A stretch of DNA of 64,000 bases, taken from the NCBI RefSeq assembly GCF_014076495.1, contig NZ_CP043575.1, positions 1,860,001 through 1,924,000 on the forward strand, written 5' to 3'. The notes below the pieces were generated by a model. It ran no database searches, was not told the origin of the DNA, and saw nothing but the letters and a program-made list of their open reading frames with translations. A program made the position numbers and the translations under genes. The first letter of the stretch is position 1. Each line of letters starts with the position of its first letter. Positions 25,692 through 33,833 of this stretch are shown here, piece by piece. Source of the stretch: Comamonas koreensis (GTDB taxonomy: Bacteria; Pseudomonadota; Gammaproteobacteria; Burkholderiales; Burkholderiaceae_C).

Positions 25692-26043
25692 AAGCGCCGT
25701 ATTGTCCCATGGGCCGGATGCCCGGGAAGAGTACCCCAGCGACAGAGATGCAAGTCATCACGGCGCCTTGCCTGGCCTCCCTGTGAGCCCGAGCAAACCG
25801 GGCTGCACTGCCCCGATGGCGGGGGTGAGTGCTTGCACAGCTTTGTTGACAATGCCTGCCGGAGTGGCTGGGGTGCGAATAAAAGGGAAAAATTATAAAT
25901 AAATTCAAAGATCTTTTTCCATATGGCGGAAAGGCAGGGTGCGGCGGGACGGCGGATCGAAGTCTTTTGTTGCAATAGTTGTTGGGTATTGACATGTCGC
26001 TCTCCATATAATCGCTGTCGCCATTGAGCACAAGGGGAGATGC
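25692..26043. other. gene-free, partly AT-rich region upstream of hpnD
   Basis: About 350 bases with no plausible gene. It is the leader and promoter region of hpnD (minus strand). From about 25875 to 26012 the base composition drops to AT-rich, with a TATAAT at 26007-26012 that could drive the small transcript at 26019 onward. Confidence 0.4.
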
Positions 26044-26139
26044 ATGCCGCCCGGGCACCAGGACCAAAGCCAACAACAAGTCCGGGATCCCACACTGACG
26101 GCGGCATGTGTGGAGGGACGCTGCAGGCACCACGATTGA
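26044..26139 (+). CDS. 31-codon short ORF in a small transcript
   Basis: An ATG at 26044 sits six bases after a strong AAGGGGA site and opens 31 codons ending in TGA at 26137-26139. The predicted peptide starts MPPGHQDQSQQQ, with no recognisable family or membrane segment. A -10-like TATAAT (26007-26012) lies upstream, with only a weak -35 (TTGGGT, 19-base gap). The stop codon falls in the loop of a hairpin (26124-26150), and a terminator follows (26184-26218). It could be a leader peptide, a small protein, or a chance ORF in a noncoding RNA. Confidence 0.4.
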   Translation: MPPGHQDQSQQQVRDPTLTAACVEGRCRHHD

Positions 26140-26150
26140 CGGGGTGCCTG
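26124..26150 (+). repeat. hairpin overlapping the end of the short ORF
   Basis: CAGGCACC (26124-26131) pairs perfectly with GGTGCCTG (26143-26150) across an 11-base loop holding the stop codon. GGTGC of its 3' arm could alternatively pair with GCACC inside the following terminator loop (26192-26196), so a switch is possible. Confidence 0.5.
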
Positions 26151-26183
26151 TGGCGGATCTTTCTGTATTGGATCTAGCGGGTA

Positions 26184-26218
26184 CGGGCTGAGCACCATTG
26201 AGGGGTTCAGCCCGTTTT
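26184..26218 (+). terminator. terminator of the small transcript, upstream of the response regulator
   Basis: CGGGCTGA (26184-26191) pairs with TCAGCCCG (26207-26214), followed by TTTT. It ends 51 bases before the ATG of the response regulator. Confidence 0.75.
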
Positions 26219-26257
26219 CCTTCTGGGTCTGTCAGCCATCGCGTGATGGGCCGCTTG

Positions 26258-26263
26258 CATAAT
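26258..26263 (+). promoter_or_regulatory. -10-like CATAAT placed for a leaderless qseB-like mRNA
   Basis: CATAAT ends seven bases before the ATG at 26270, with no Shine-Dalgarno sequence between. If used, transcription would start at or next to the A of the start codon. No good -35 is visible. Confidence 0.35.
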
Positions 26264-26269
26264 GCTGCC

Positions 26270-26953
26270 ATGCGCATACTCCTGGTAGAAGATGATCAGA
26301 TGATTGGCGAAGTGGTGCTCGATGCACTGCGTGCCGAATCCTGGGCGGTCGATTGGGTCAAGGACGGGGCGATGGCGCAGACGGCGCTGGCGACTGCCGG
26401 CTACGACTTGGTGCTGCTGGACCTGGGCCTGCCCAGGGTGGATGGACTACAGGTGCTGCGCGAGATGCGCGCGCGCCAGGTCCGCATCCCCGTGCTGGTG
26501 GCCACCGCGCGCGATGCCATTGCAGAGCGCGTCGCGGGGCTCGATGCCGGTGCCGACGACTACATCATCAAACCCTATGACCTCGATGAGCTGCTGGCGC
26601 GCATCCGCGCGCTGCTGCGCCGCGCCAGCGGCCGGGCCGAGCCCGAGTACTGCTGGGGCCAGGTGCGCCTGGTGCCCGCCTCGCGCGAGGCCTTTGTGGC
26701 CGGCCAGCCGGTGCAGCTGTCGGCCCGTGAGTGGGCGGTGCTCGAGCCCTTGATCGCCCGGCCCGGCCGCGTGCTCTCGCGTGCGCAGTTGGAAGAAAAG
26801 CTCTACTCCTGGCGCGATGACATCAGCAGCAATGCCGTCGAGGTCTATATCCACGGCGTGCGCAAAAAGCTCGGCGCCGATCTGATCCAGAATGTGCGCG
26901 GCCTGGGCTACCTGGTGCCGGTCGAGTCGCTGCCAAGCGGGGTGGCGCCTTGA
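26270..26953 (+). CDS. OmpR-family response regulator (QseB/PmrA-like)
   Basis: A 227-residue response regulator. The receiver domain has Asp8/Asp9, phospho-acceptor Asp51 and the Lys in IIKPYDLDELLARI. The C-terminal OmpR-type winged helix contains SAREWAVLEPL and ends VRGLGYLVP. The ATG at 26270 gives the canonical MRILLVEDD start but has no ribosome-binding site, only a -10-like CATAAT just upstream. The sensor kinase gene overlaps by four bases. Known: QseB/PmrA-type regulators bind CTTAAG/CTAAG-like tandem repeats, one of which occurs before the DegP-like gene at 31063. Regulation of that gene by this protein is inferred. Confidence 0.9.
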   Translation: MRILLVEDDQMIGEVVLDALRAESWAVDWVKDGAMAQTALATAGYDLVLLDLGLPRVDGLQVLREMRARQVRIPVLVATARDAIAERVAGLDAGADDYIIKPYDLDELLARIRALLRRASGRAEPEYCWGQVRLVPASREAFVAGQPVQLSAREWAVLEPLIARPGRVLSRAQLEEKLYSWRDDISSNAVEVYIHGVRKKLGADLIQNVRGLGYLVPVESLPSGVAP

Positions 26954-28287
26954 GCCATGCGCTGCGGGCCGGGCGGCCTTTTTCGCTGCGCGCGCGGCTG
27001 ATCTGGGCGCTGCTGGCCGTTGTGGTGGTGGCCGCGGGCCTGCAGGCTGTCAGCATCTACCGCACGGCGCGGGCGGAGACCGAGGCGCTGTTCGATGTGC
27101 AGATGCAGCGCATTGCGCTGGCGCTGTCGGCCGGGCTCGCGTCCGAGGTCGCGTCGGACGCGCTGGCCGATCCGCAGGCCAAGGCGCAGGACATGATTGT
27201 GCAGATCTGGCGCGCCGACGGCATCATGCTCTACCGCTCCAGCAACTCGCGCCTGCTGCCGCAGGTCGCCGTGCTGGGTTTCAGCGATGCGCGGGCGCAC
27301 GGCGTGGCCTTTCGCATCTATGCGCTGCAGACGCCGACCCAGGTGATCCAGGTGGCGCAAGAAGCGGCATCGCGCGGCCAGATGGCGGGCAATGTGGCCT
27401 TGCGCTCCATCGTGCCGGTGCTGCTGTTGGCCCCGCTGATCATGCTGGTGGTGTGGTGGGTGGTGGCCCATACCTTGGCGCCGTTGGCGCGCACCCGCGC
27501 GCAACTGGCGGCGCGCCAGGCTGATGACCTCTCGCCGCTGGCCGATGCCGACCTGCCGCTGGAAGTGCAGCCCCTGGTGCAGGAGATGAACCTGCTGCTG
27601 GCGCGCTTGCAGGCGGCCTTTGATGCGCTGCGGCGCTTTGTAGGCGATGCTGCCCATGAGCTGCGCACACCGCTGGCGGCCTTGCGGCTGCAGGTGCAAG
27701 GCCTCGCCCGCGCGCCCGACGATGCCGCGCGGCGCGTGGCCAGCGAGCGGGTGATGGCCGGCATCGACCGGGCCACGCGCATGGTCGAGCAGTTGCTGCA
27801 CCTGGCCCGCCAGGAGGCCGGGCAGATGCAGGCGGCGCCTGCGCAGCCGGTTGCGGTCGCTGCGCTATGCGAGATGGCGGTCGATGAACTGCAACCGCTG
27901 GCTCAGCAAGCCGGCTTGACCTTGCAGCACCAGCTGGACGACACCCTGGAGCCCGTGCAGGGCCAGGCCGATGCGCTGGGCCTGCTGCTGCGCAATCTGC
28001 TGGAAAACGCGCTGCGCTACACCCCCGCTGGTGGCCAAGTGCTGTGCCGCTGGTACGCCGATGCCGAGTGCCAGCGCGTGCTCAGCGTTGAAGACAGCGG
28101 GCCCGGTATCGCCCCCGAAGAGCGCGAGCGGGTTCTGGACCGCTTCTACCGCGTGCCCGGCACCACCGCGCATGGCAGCGGGCTGGGGCTGGCCATTGTC
28201 AGCGCAGTGGCGCGCCAACATGGTGCGCAGTTGCTGCTGGATGCATCTCCCAGCTTGGGTGGCCTGCGGGTGCGGGTGATTTTCTAA
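26950..28287 (+). CDS. sensor histidine kinase (QseC/PmrB-like)
   Basis: A 445-residue sensor kinase starting with TTG at 26950 in a four-base overlap with the response-regulator stop. Two membrane helices (about 16-36 and 152-172) flank a periplasmic domain. A HAMP-like linker follows, then a HisKA domain with His236 (GDAAHELRTP) and an ATPase domain with N-box (LLENALRYTP), DSGPGI and GSGLGLAIV. It phosphorylates the upstream regulator. The signal is unknown; related kinases sense metals or host signals. The next gene is a Bug-type binding protein 130 bases downstream. Confidence 0.9.
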   Translation: MSHALRAGRPFSLRARLIWALLAVVVVAAGLQAVSIYRTARAETEALFDVQMQRIALALSAGLASEVASDALADPQAKAQDMIVQIWRADGIMLYRSSNSRLLPQVAVLGFSDARAHGVAFRIYALQTPTQVIQVAQEAASRGQMAGNVALRSIVPVLLLAPLIMLVVWWVVAHTLAPLARTRAQLAARQADDLSPLADADLPLEVQPLVQEMNLLLARLQAAFDALRRFVGDAAHELRTPLAALRLQVQGLARAPDDAARRVASERVMAGIDRATRMVEQLLHLARQEAGQMQAAPAQPVAVAALCEMAVDELQPLAQQAGLTLQHQLDDTLEPVQGQADALGLLLRNLLENALRYTPAGGQVLCRWYADAECQRVLSVEDSGPGIAPEERERVLDRFYRVPGTTAHGSGLGLAIVSAVARQHGAQLLLDASPSLGGLRVRVIF

Positions 28288-28417
28288 GCCCACACGGCGC
28301 AACTGATTCGTTGTAAATATCAGCTTATTCAATCTGCGAACTTCTAGGGTTAGCAGGGGGAGGGGGCTGTCGGTACCTAGGGGATAAAGGAGCGCACAAG
28401 AACCTCAGGAGACCGGC

Positions 28418-29386
28418 TTGAACCCGTGGAACATCGCGCTCAGTGCAGCGCTGTTGGGGGTGTGGGGCGCTGCAGCGCAGGCCCAGCCCAAGGCCTATCC
28501 GCAGCAGCCCATCAAGCTGGTGGTGGGCTATTCACCGGGTGGCTCGGTCGATATCGTGGCGCGCCAGTACGGGCAAAAGCTCTCCGAGCTTCTGGGCCAG
28601 AGCGTGATTGTCGAGAACAAGGCGGGCGCGAGCGGCACCCTGGCCGCCCATGCGGTCAAAAACGCAGCGCCCAATGGCTACACCCTGTACTTTGTGGCCA
28701 GCCCCACGATCAGCATCACGCCGGCGGTGACCAGCACCAGCTTTGACCCGGTGGCCGATTTCTTGCCCATCGGCTCGGTCGTCAAGTACACGAATGTGCT
28801 GCTGGTGGGCGCGCAGTCGCCGTTCAAGTCGCTGCAGGAGCTGGTGGCCTTTGGCAAGGCCCAGCCGGGCCAGCTGAGCTATGCCTCGGCGGGCAATGGC
28901 TCGTCCAACCACCTCTCGGGCGTGCTGCTGGCCAAGTACGCGGGCATCACGATGACGCATGTGCCTTTCAAGGGCAATGCGCCGGCCATGGCCGAGCTGA
29001 TGGCCAACCGCGTCTCCATCCTGTTCGATCTGAACACGACGGCTGTCACGCAGGTGCAGGGCGGCAGCGTGCGCGCGCTGGCACTGACATCGCCGCAGCG
29101 CAACCCGCAGTTGCCCCAGACGCCGACGATGGCCGAGTGCGGCTATCCCGACTTCAATTTCGAGGGCTGGATCGGCCTCTTGGCACCGGCCAAGACCGCG
29201 CCCGAGGTGGTCGAGGCGCTGGCCCAGGCCAACCAGAAAATCCTGGCCGATGCCCGCTTTGTCGCCGACATGGAGCGCTCGGGCTATGCCATCGACCCGG
29301 TCAGTACCGCTGATCTGAAAAAACGCATTGCCAGCGACTACGCCTTCTTCAAGCCATTGGCCCCGGACGTTCAGGCCAGCCAATAA
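28418..29386 (+). CDS. Bug/TctC-family periplasmic binding protein (orphan)
   Basis: A 322-residue Bug-type solute-binding protein with an N-terminal signal peptide (about 1-22, ending AQAQ). The mature start YPQQPIKLVVGYSPGGSVD contains the conserved Bug loop, and VPFKG near residue 188 is another family motif. The TTG start at 28418 is preceded by CAGGAG. No TctA/B genes follow. Known: such orphan binding proteins are abundant in Betaproteobacteria and may feed a shared membrane complex or sensors. It lies between a two-component system and a ThDP enzyme, which suggests a substrate-linked unit; the ligand is not evident. Confidence 0.88.
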   Translation: MNPWNIALSAALLGVWGAAAQAQPKAYPQQPIKLVVGYSPGGSVDIVARQYGQKLSELLGQSVIVENKAGASGTLAAHAVKNAAPNGYTLYFVASPTISITPAVTSTSFDPVADFLPIGSVVKYTNVLLVGAQSPFKSLQELVAFGKAQPGQLSYASAGNGSSNHLSGVLLAKYAGITMTHVPFKGNAPAMAELMANRVSILFDLNTTAVTQVQGGSVRALALTSPQRNPQLPQTPTMAECGYPDFNFEGWIGLLAPAKTAPEVVEALAQANQKILADARFVADMERSGYAIDPVSTADLKKRIASDYAFFKPLAPDVQASQ

Positions 29387-29393
29387 AACCACT

Positions 29394-31043
29394 ATGCCCC
29401 ACACCTTCAATATCGGCGACCTGGTCGCCCAGTTCCTGCACGCCATCGGTACCGAGCTGGTCTTTGGCATCATCTCCGTGCACAACATACCGATCATGGA
29501 CGGCATCGCGCGCCAGGGCGGCATCCGTGTGGTGATGACGCGCGGCGAGATGGGCGCTGCCCATATGGCCGATGGCTATGCCCGCCGCAGCGGCAAGCTG
29601 GGCGTGCTGGTCTCCAGCACCGGGCCGGGCGCGGCCAATACCGTGTCGGGCTTGCTGGAGGCCTCGTTTGCCTCCAGCCCGCTTTTGCATATCACCGGCC
29701 AGGTGCCGCGCAAGTTCTTGGGGCGCGATACCGGCGCCACCCACAATGTGCGCGACCAGCTGGGCATGCTGCAATCGGTCTGCAAGGCCAGCTACCGCAT
29801 TGAGCGGGCTGAAGACGCGCTGCGCATCTTGCAGCAGGCGGCCAGCGAGGCGCTGACGGCGCCGATGGGGCCGGTCAGCATCGAGATTCCGATCGATGTG
29901 CAAAAGCAGCCCATCCCGCAGGCCGATGCGGACACCAGCCTGGCGCTGCCGACCCTGCCTGCGCGCCCCCGGGCCAGCGATGCCGATATCGCGCAGCTGG
30001 CCGAGCGCGTGCGGGCTGCGCGGCGGCCCATGCTCTGGGTGGGGCGCGGCGCCATCGATGGCGGCGCAGCGCTGCAGCAGCTGCTGGACAGGGGCTTTGG
30101 CATGGCATCGAGCTGGGCCGGGCGCGGCATCGTGCCCGAGGACCACCCTTGCAATCTGGGCGGCCTCAACGGCACCGGCGCGCCGGAGGTGATTGACTTC
30201 TACAAGACCGTGGACCTGATGCTCGTGGTGGGCTCGCGGCTGCGCGGCCAGGAGACCGTGGACCAAAGCCTGGCCTTGCCCGGCCAACGGGTGCAGATCG
30301 ACCTGGACCCCGCGGCCGAAGGGCGCAGCTATGACTGCGCGCAGTTTGTCTGTGGTGATGCCCGCGATGTCTTGGAGCGCCTGGTCGCGGCGCTGGGCAA
30401 TTACCAGGCCGAGCCCGGCTACCGCGCGCAATTTGCCGAGATGAAGCAGCGTGCCCGCCAGGCCTTTGCCCGCACCCTGGGCCCCTATGCCGGCTTTGCC
30501 GAGCAGCTCCGAAGCCAGCTGCCGCGCAACGCCGTCTGGGCGCGCGATATCACCGTCGCCAACTCCACCTGGGGCAACCGTTTGTTCGAGGTCTATGGCC
30601 CGCGCGATGCGATGCACCCGGTGGGCGCCGGCATTGGCCAGGGCCTGCCGCTGGGCATCGGCGCGGCCTTTGCCGCTCGTGGCGCCAAGACCGTGGTGCT
30701 GAGCGGTGATGCCGGCTTCATGATGAATGTCTGCGAGCTGTGGACCGCCAGGCAGGAAGCGCTGGACATGCTGTTCATCGTCATGAACGACGCCGGTTAC
30801 GGCGTCATCAAGCACATGCAGGATGCGAACTTTGGCGGCCGGCGCGTCTATGGCGATCTGGCGCCGCCGGACTTTGCGTTGCTGGCCCAGTCGGCGGGCA
30901 TCGCCTACCGCAAGCTCAGTGAGGCCCATGGCTTGGCAGAGGCCGTGGCGCAGCTGGCGACGCAACCCGGGCTGGCATTGCTGGAGGTCGATATGCTGGC
31001 CATTGGCGAGGCACCGCCGTATTTCCCCTACCAAAAGTCCTGA
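29394..31043 (+). CDS. thiamine-diphosphate-dependent enzyme (acetolactate synthase-like)
   Basis: A 549-residue ThDP enzyme of the acetolactate synthase/benzoylformate decarboxylase family. The catalytic Glu is Glu52 (TRGEMGAAH). The cofactor-binding GDG-type motif is SGDAGFMMN from about residue 437, with NDAGYG about 28 residues later. The start ATG at 29394 follows the upstream binding-protein stop by seven bases, so the two are co-transcribed. Family members here range from acetolactate synthase to 2-oxo-acid decarboxylases; position beside a Bug protein hints at catabolism of an imported carboxylate. The exact substrate cannot be read. Confidence 0.85.
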   Translation: MPHTFNIGDLVAQFLHAIGTELVFGIISVHNIPIMDGIARQGGIRVVMTRGEMGAAHMADGYARRSGKLGVLVSSTGPGAANTVSGLLEASFASSPLLHITGQVPRKFLGRDTGATHNVRDQLGMLQSVCKASYRIERAEDALRILQQAASEALTAPMGPVSIEIPIDVQKQPIPQADADTSLALPTLPARPRASDADIAQLAERVRAARRPMLWVGRGAIDGGAALQQLLDRGFGMASSWAGRGIVPEDHPCNLGGLNGTGAPEVIDFYKTVDLMLVVGSRLRGQETVDQSLALPGQRVQIDLDPAAEGRSYDCAQFVCGDARDVLERLVAALGNYQAEPGYRAQFAEMKQRARQAFARTLGPYAGFAEQLRSQLPRNAVWARDITVANSTWGNRLFEVYGPRDAMHPVGAGIGQGLPLGIGAAFAARGAKTVVLSGDAGFMMNVCELWTARQEALDMLFIVMNDAGYGVIKHMQDANFGGRRVYGDLAPPDFALLAQSAGIAYRKLSEAHGLAEAVAQLATQPGLALLEVDMLAIGEAPPYFPYQKS

Positions 31044-31062
31044 GGCCGAAAGTGAGGCGCGT

Positions 31063-31078
31063 CTAAGTTTCTTCTAAG
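31063..31078 (+). promoter_or_regulatory. CTAAG-N6-CTAAG direct repeat before the DegP-like gene
   Basis: Two CTAAG copies start at 31063 and 31074, 11 bases apart, 60 bases upstream of the ATG at 31136. This is the spacing of PmrA/QseB-type boxes. A CATTAG about 14 bases after the second repeat could serve as a -10. Confidence 0.45.
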
Positions 31079-31135
31079 TCTGGGCAGGCACATTAGCTCC
31101 ATCGACCTCATGCAAGTGGTATTCAGGAGTACAAA

Positions 31136-32683
31136 ATGTCTGTTCCTTCTTTTCAACTCGGTTCGCGCAAACTGGTGGCTGCCTTGCTGACGGCAGGGGT
31201 GTTGGGCGGCGTGGGTGCCTCTGCGCTGCAGCATGTGCAGTGGAGCGCCCATGCCCAAGGCGCGCCTGCGGTCATCGCCCAGTCCGCCCCGGCGGCCGCG
31301 CCCATGGTGAGCCTGCCCAATTTCAGCGCCATCACCCAGCAGGCCGGGCCTGCGGTGGTCAATATCAGTGTGCGCGGCACGCGCAAGGTCTCGGACGATG
31401 AGGACGACGGCGATGATGCCGATGCCGCACCCTCGGCCAACCGGGGCCAGCAAATCGACCCCAATGACCCGATGCTGCAGTTCTTCCGCCAGTTCGGCTT
31501 TGGCGTGCCCCAGCAAGGCATGCCGCGCGGCTTTGGCCGCCAGGTGCCGCAAGAGGTGCCGATGGCCGGCGAGGGCTCGGGCTTTATCATCAGCCCCGAT
31601 GGCACCATCCTGACCAATGCCCACGTGGTCAAGGGCGCCAAGACGGTGACGGTCAAGCTCACCGATCGGCGCGAGTTCAAGGCCAAGGTGCTGGGCTCGG
31701 ACCCCAAGACCGATATCGCGGTGATCAAGATCGATGCCAAGGATCTGCCAGTCGCCAAGATCGGTGACTCCAAGGCCATCCAGCAAGGCGAATGGGTGCT
31801 GGCCATTGGCTCGCCCTTTGGCTTTGAGAACTCGGTGACCGCCGGTGTCGTCAGTGCCAAGGGCCGTGCGCTGCCCGATGACAGCTCGGTGCCCTTTATC
31901 CAGACCGATGTGGCGATCAACCCCGGCAACTCCGGCGGGCCGCTGATCAATGCGCGGGGCGAGGTGGTGGGCATCAACTCGCAGATCTACAGCAAGAGTG
32001 GTGGCTACCAGGGCCTGTCCTTTGCGATCCCGATCGACCTGGCGGTCAACATCAAGGACCAGATCGTCTCGCACGGCAAGGTCGACCATGCGCGCCTGGG
32101 TGTCGTGATCCAGGAGGTCAACCAGGCCTTTGCCGATTCCTTCAAGCTGCCCAAGCCCGAAGGCGCCTTGGTGGCCAGCGTGGAAAAGGGCGGCCCTGCC
32201 GACAAGGCCGGCCTGCAGCCCGGCGATGTGATCACCGGCTACAACGGCCAGGCAATTGTCTCGTCCAACGACCTGCCTGCGGCCATTGCCACGGCGCGTC
32301 CCGGTACCCAGGCCGAGCTGCAGGTCTGGCGCGGCGGCAAGGCCACCACCTTGCAAGCCACCCTGGGCGGCAATGTCAGCAAGGGCGAGCAGGTGGCCGG
32401 CAACGAGAAGGTCGGCAAGGGCAAGCTGGGCCTGGCGCTGCGCGAGCTGACGCCCCAGGAAAAGCAGGCCAGCGGCAGCCAGCAGGGCTTGATCGTCGAG
32501 CAAGCGGCCGGGCCTGCGGCGCTCGCCGGTGTGCAGCCCGGTGACGTGGTGCTGTCCGTCAATGGCGCGGCGGTGAAAGGGATTGAGGATCTGCGCAAGC
32601 AGGTCGCCCAGTCCGACAAGTCGGTGGCGTTGCTGATCGAGCGCAATGGCCAGAAGATTTTTGTGCCGGTGCAGCTGGGTTAA
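31136..32683 (+). CDS. degP: DegP/HtrA-family periplasmic serine protease (Do family)
   Basis: A 515-residue DegP-type protease/chaperone. An N-terminal signal/membrane segment (about 11-40) is followed by a disordered, Asp-rich linker. The trypsin-like domain has His163 (TNAHVV), Asp193 (KTDIAVIK) and Ser266 (NPGNSGGPL). Two PDZ domains follow (about 285-375 and 410-505). Known: it degrades or refolds misfolded envelope proteins. The tandem CTAAG repeat upstream suggests control by an OmpR-family regulator. The terminator at 32808 ends the transcript. Confidence 0.92.
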   Translation: MSVPSFQLGSRKLVAALLTAGVLGGVGASALQHVQWSAHAQGAPAVIAQSAPAAAPMVSLPNFSAITQQAGPAVVNISVRGTRKVSDDEDDGDDADAAPSANRGQQIDPNDPMLQFFRQFGFGVPQQGMPRGFGRQVPQEVPMAGEGSGFIISPDGTILTNAHVVKGAKTVTVKLTDRREFKAKVLGSDPKTDIAVIKIDAKDLPVAKIGDSKAIQQGEWVLAIGSPFGFENSVTAGVVSAKGRALPDDSSVPFIQTDVAINPGNSGGPLINARGEVVGINSQIYSKSGGYQGLSFAIPIDLAVNIKDQIVSHGKVDHARLGVVIQEVNQAFADSFKLPKPEGALVASVEKGGPADKAGLQPGDVITGYNGQAIVSSNDLPAAIATARPGTQAELQVWRGGKATTLQATLGGNVSKGEQVAGNEKVGKGKLGLALRELTPQEKQASGSQQGLIVEQAAGPAALAGVQPGDVVLSVNGAAVKGIEDLRKQVAQSDKSVALLIERNGQKIFVPVQLG

Positions 32684-32705
32684 GAAAGTTGAGAAAGGCT
32701 AGACC

Positions 32706-32744
32706 ATGACCAACGTATTGCCCACGTGGGCCAAGGATGGCTGA
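32706..32744 (+). CDS. 12-codon ORF after degP with a palindrome inside (doubtful)
   Basis: An ATG at 32706 with AGAAAGGC upstream opens 12 codons (MTNVLPTWAKDG). A perfect 12-base palindrome GCCCACGTGGGC lies at 32720-32731, and a GGGGTT/AACCCC hairpin and the degP terminator follow. It may be a leader-like peptide, but it may equally be chance. Confidence 0.25.
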   Translation: MTNVLPTWAKDG

Positions 32745-32807
32745 GCCCTGAGCCGCCTGGCCGCAAGGCCCGTAAACACTCTCCTCGGGGGTTCCCATAA
32801 CCCCTTT

Positions 32808-32837
32808 AGGCCGGATCGCAGGATTCGGCCTTTTTTT
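32808..32837 (+). terminator. rho-independent terminator of degP
   Basis: AGGCCGGAT pairs with ATTCGGCCT (one G-U pair) and seven T residues follow. It lies 124 bases after the degP stop. Confidence 0.85.
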
Positions 32838-32877
32838 GTGGGGGCGGCAAGGGGGCGAACAGCGGGCGAACAGCGGC

Positions 32878-33762
32878 TCACATGCGCCAGGCGCGCCACA
32901 GCATCAGCGGCACATCGCCCTTGCCAATGGTGCGGCGCTGCCACAGGCTCTGGCCTTGCAGGGCTTCCACCTTATCGAGAATACGCAAACCCCCTTGCAC
33001 CACCAGGCGCAGCTCCCAGCCGGCGCGGCCGGGCACGCGGTGCACCAGCGGCGCGCCTTCTTCCATCAGGCGGCGCGCCCAGGCGGCCTGGTCCATCACC
33101 AACTGGCGCAGCGCCGGGCTGTCCTGGCGCTGCTGCATCGCGGCGGCGCTGATGCCGGCGGCCTGGCAGTCGGCATCATTGAGGTAGTAGCGGCCGCGAG
33201 GAATATCCACGCTCAGGTCCTGCCAGAAGTTGATCAGCTGCAGCGCGCTGCAGATGGCATCGCTCTGGGTCAGGGACTGGGCATCGTTCACGCCATACAG
33301 ATGCAGCAGCAAGCGGCCCACTGGGTTGGCCGAGCGGCGGCAGTAGTCGAGCAGCTCGCTGCGGTCGGCATAGCGCGCGCCTTGGGCGGTTTTGTCGATG
33401 TCCTGCATGAAGGCGCTGATCAGGTCATCGAGCAGCGCCACCGGCAGCTGCCACTGCACGATGGCCGCCTGCAGCGGCGCGAACACGGCCTGCCAGCGCG
33501 CGAGCGGCGGTTGGCCCTGGGCGATATGGGCGAGCGCATCGCGGTAGGCCTGCAGCTCGGCCAGGCGGGCGGGGGCATCGGCATCGCCCTCGTCGGCAAT
33601 GTCATCGGCCGTGCGCGCAAAGTGGTAGATGGCCGCAATGGGCGGGCGCAGCGCCGGTGGGCACAGCCAGGAGGCCACCGGAAAATTCTCGTAGTGGGTG
33701 ACGGGCGTGGTCACAGCGGGCGTGGCGGCGGTTGCAGAAGGGGTGGGCGTGGAATCTTTCAC
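32878..33762 (-). CDS. hpnC: HpnC, squalene synthase-like hydroxysqualene synthase
   Basis: A 294-residue squalene/phytoene synthase-family protein of the HpnC type. Asp-rich motifs: RTADDIADEGD near residues 50-60 and NFWQDLSVDIPRGRYYL. Known: HpnC converts presqualene diphosphate to hydroxysqualene, between HpnD and HpnE. Start is taken as GTG at 33762; an ATG at 33801 is possible but lengthens a low-complexity N-terminus. It is about 7 kb from hpnDE (23532-25691) on the same strand, so three enzymes of one pathway are encoded at two sites. It is divergent from the RND operon. Confidence 0.9.
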   Translation of the reverse strand: MKDSTPTPSATAATPAVTTPVTHYENFPVASWLCPPALRPPIAAIYHFARTADDIADEGDADAPARLAELQAYRDALAHIAQGQPPLARWQAVFAPLQAAIVQWQLPVALLDDLISAFMQDIDKTAQGARYADRSELLDYCRRSANPVGRLLLHLYGVNDAQSLTQSDAICSALQLINFWQDLSVDIPRGRYYLNDADCQAAGISAAAMQQRQDSPALRQLVMDQAAWARRLMEEGAPLVHRVPGRAGWELRLVVQGGLRILDKVEALQGQSLWQRRTIGKGDVPLMLWRAWRM

Positions 33763-33804
33763 AGCGCCGATGCTAGCGCATACCGCGCTGACCACAGGCA
33801 AGCA

Positions 33805-33833
33805 TTGACAGCCGACATCGAACTGTCTAAATT
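33805..33833 (+). promoter_or_regulatory. predicted sigma70 promoter of the RND efflux operon
   Basis: TTGACA at 33805-33810, a 17-base spacer and TAAATT at 33828-33833 (4/6 match), about 137 bases before the operon start. A palindromic operator overlaps its downstream side. Confidence 0.6.

Noticed and set aside
25989..26012. TTGACA followed by TATAAT as a full consensus promoter
   Set aside because: Only 12 bases separate them; about 17 are needed. TATAAT may still work with a weaker -35.
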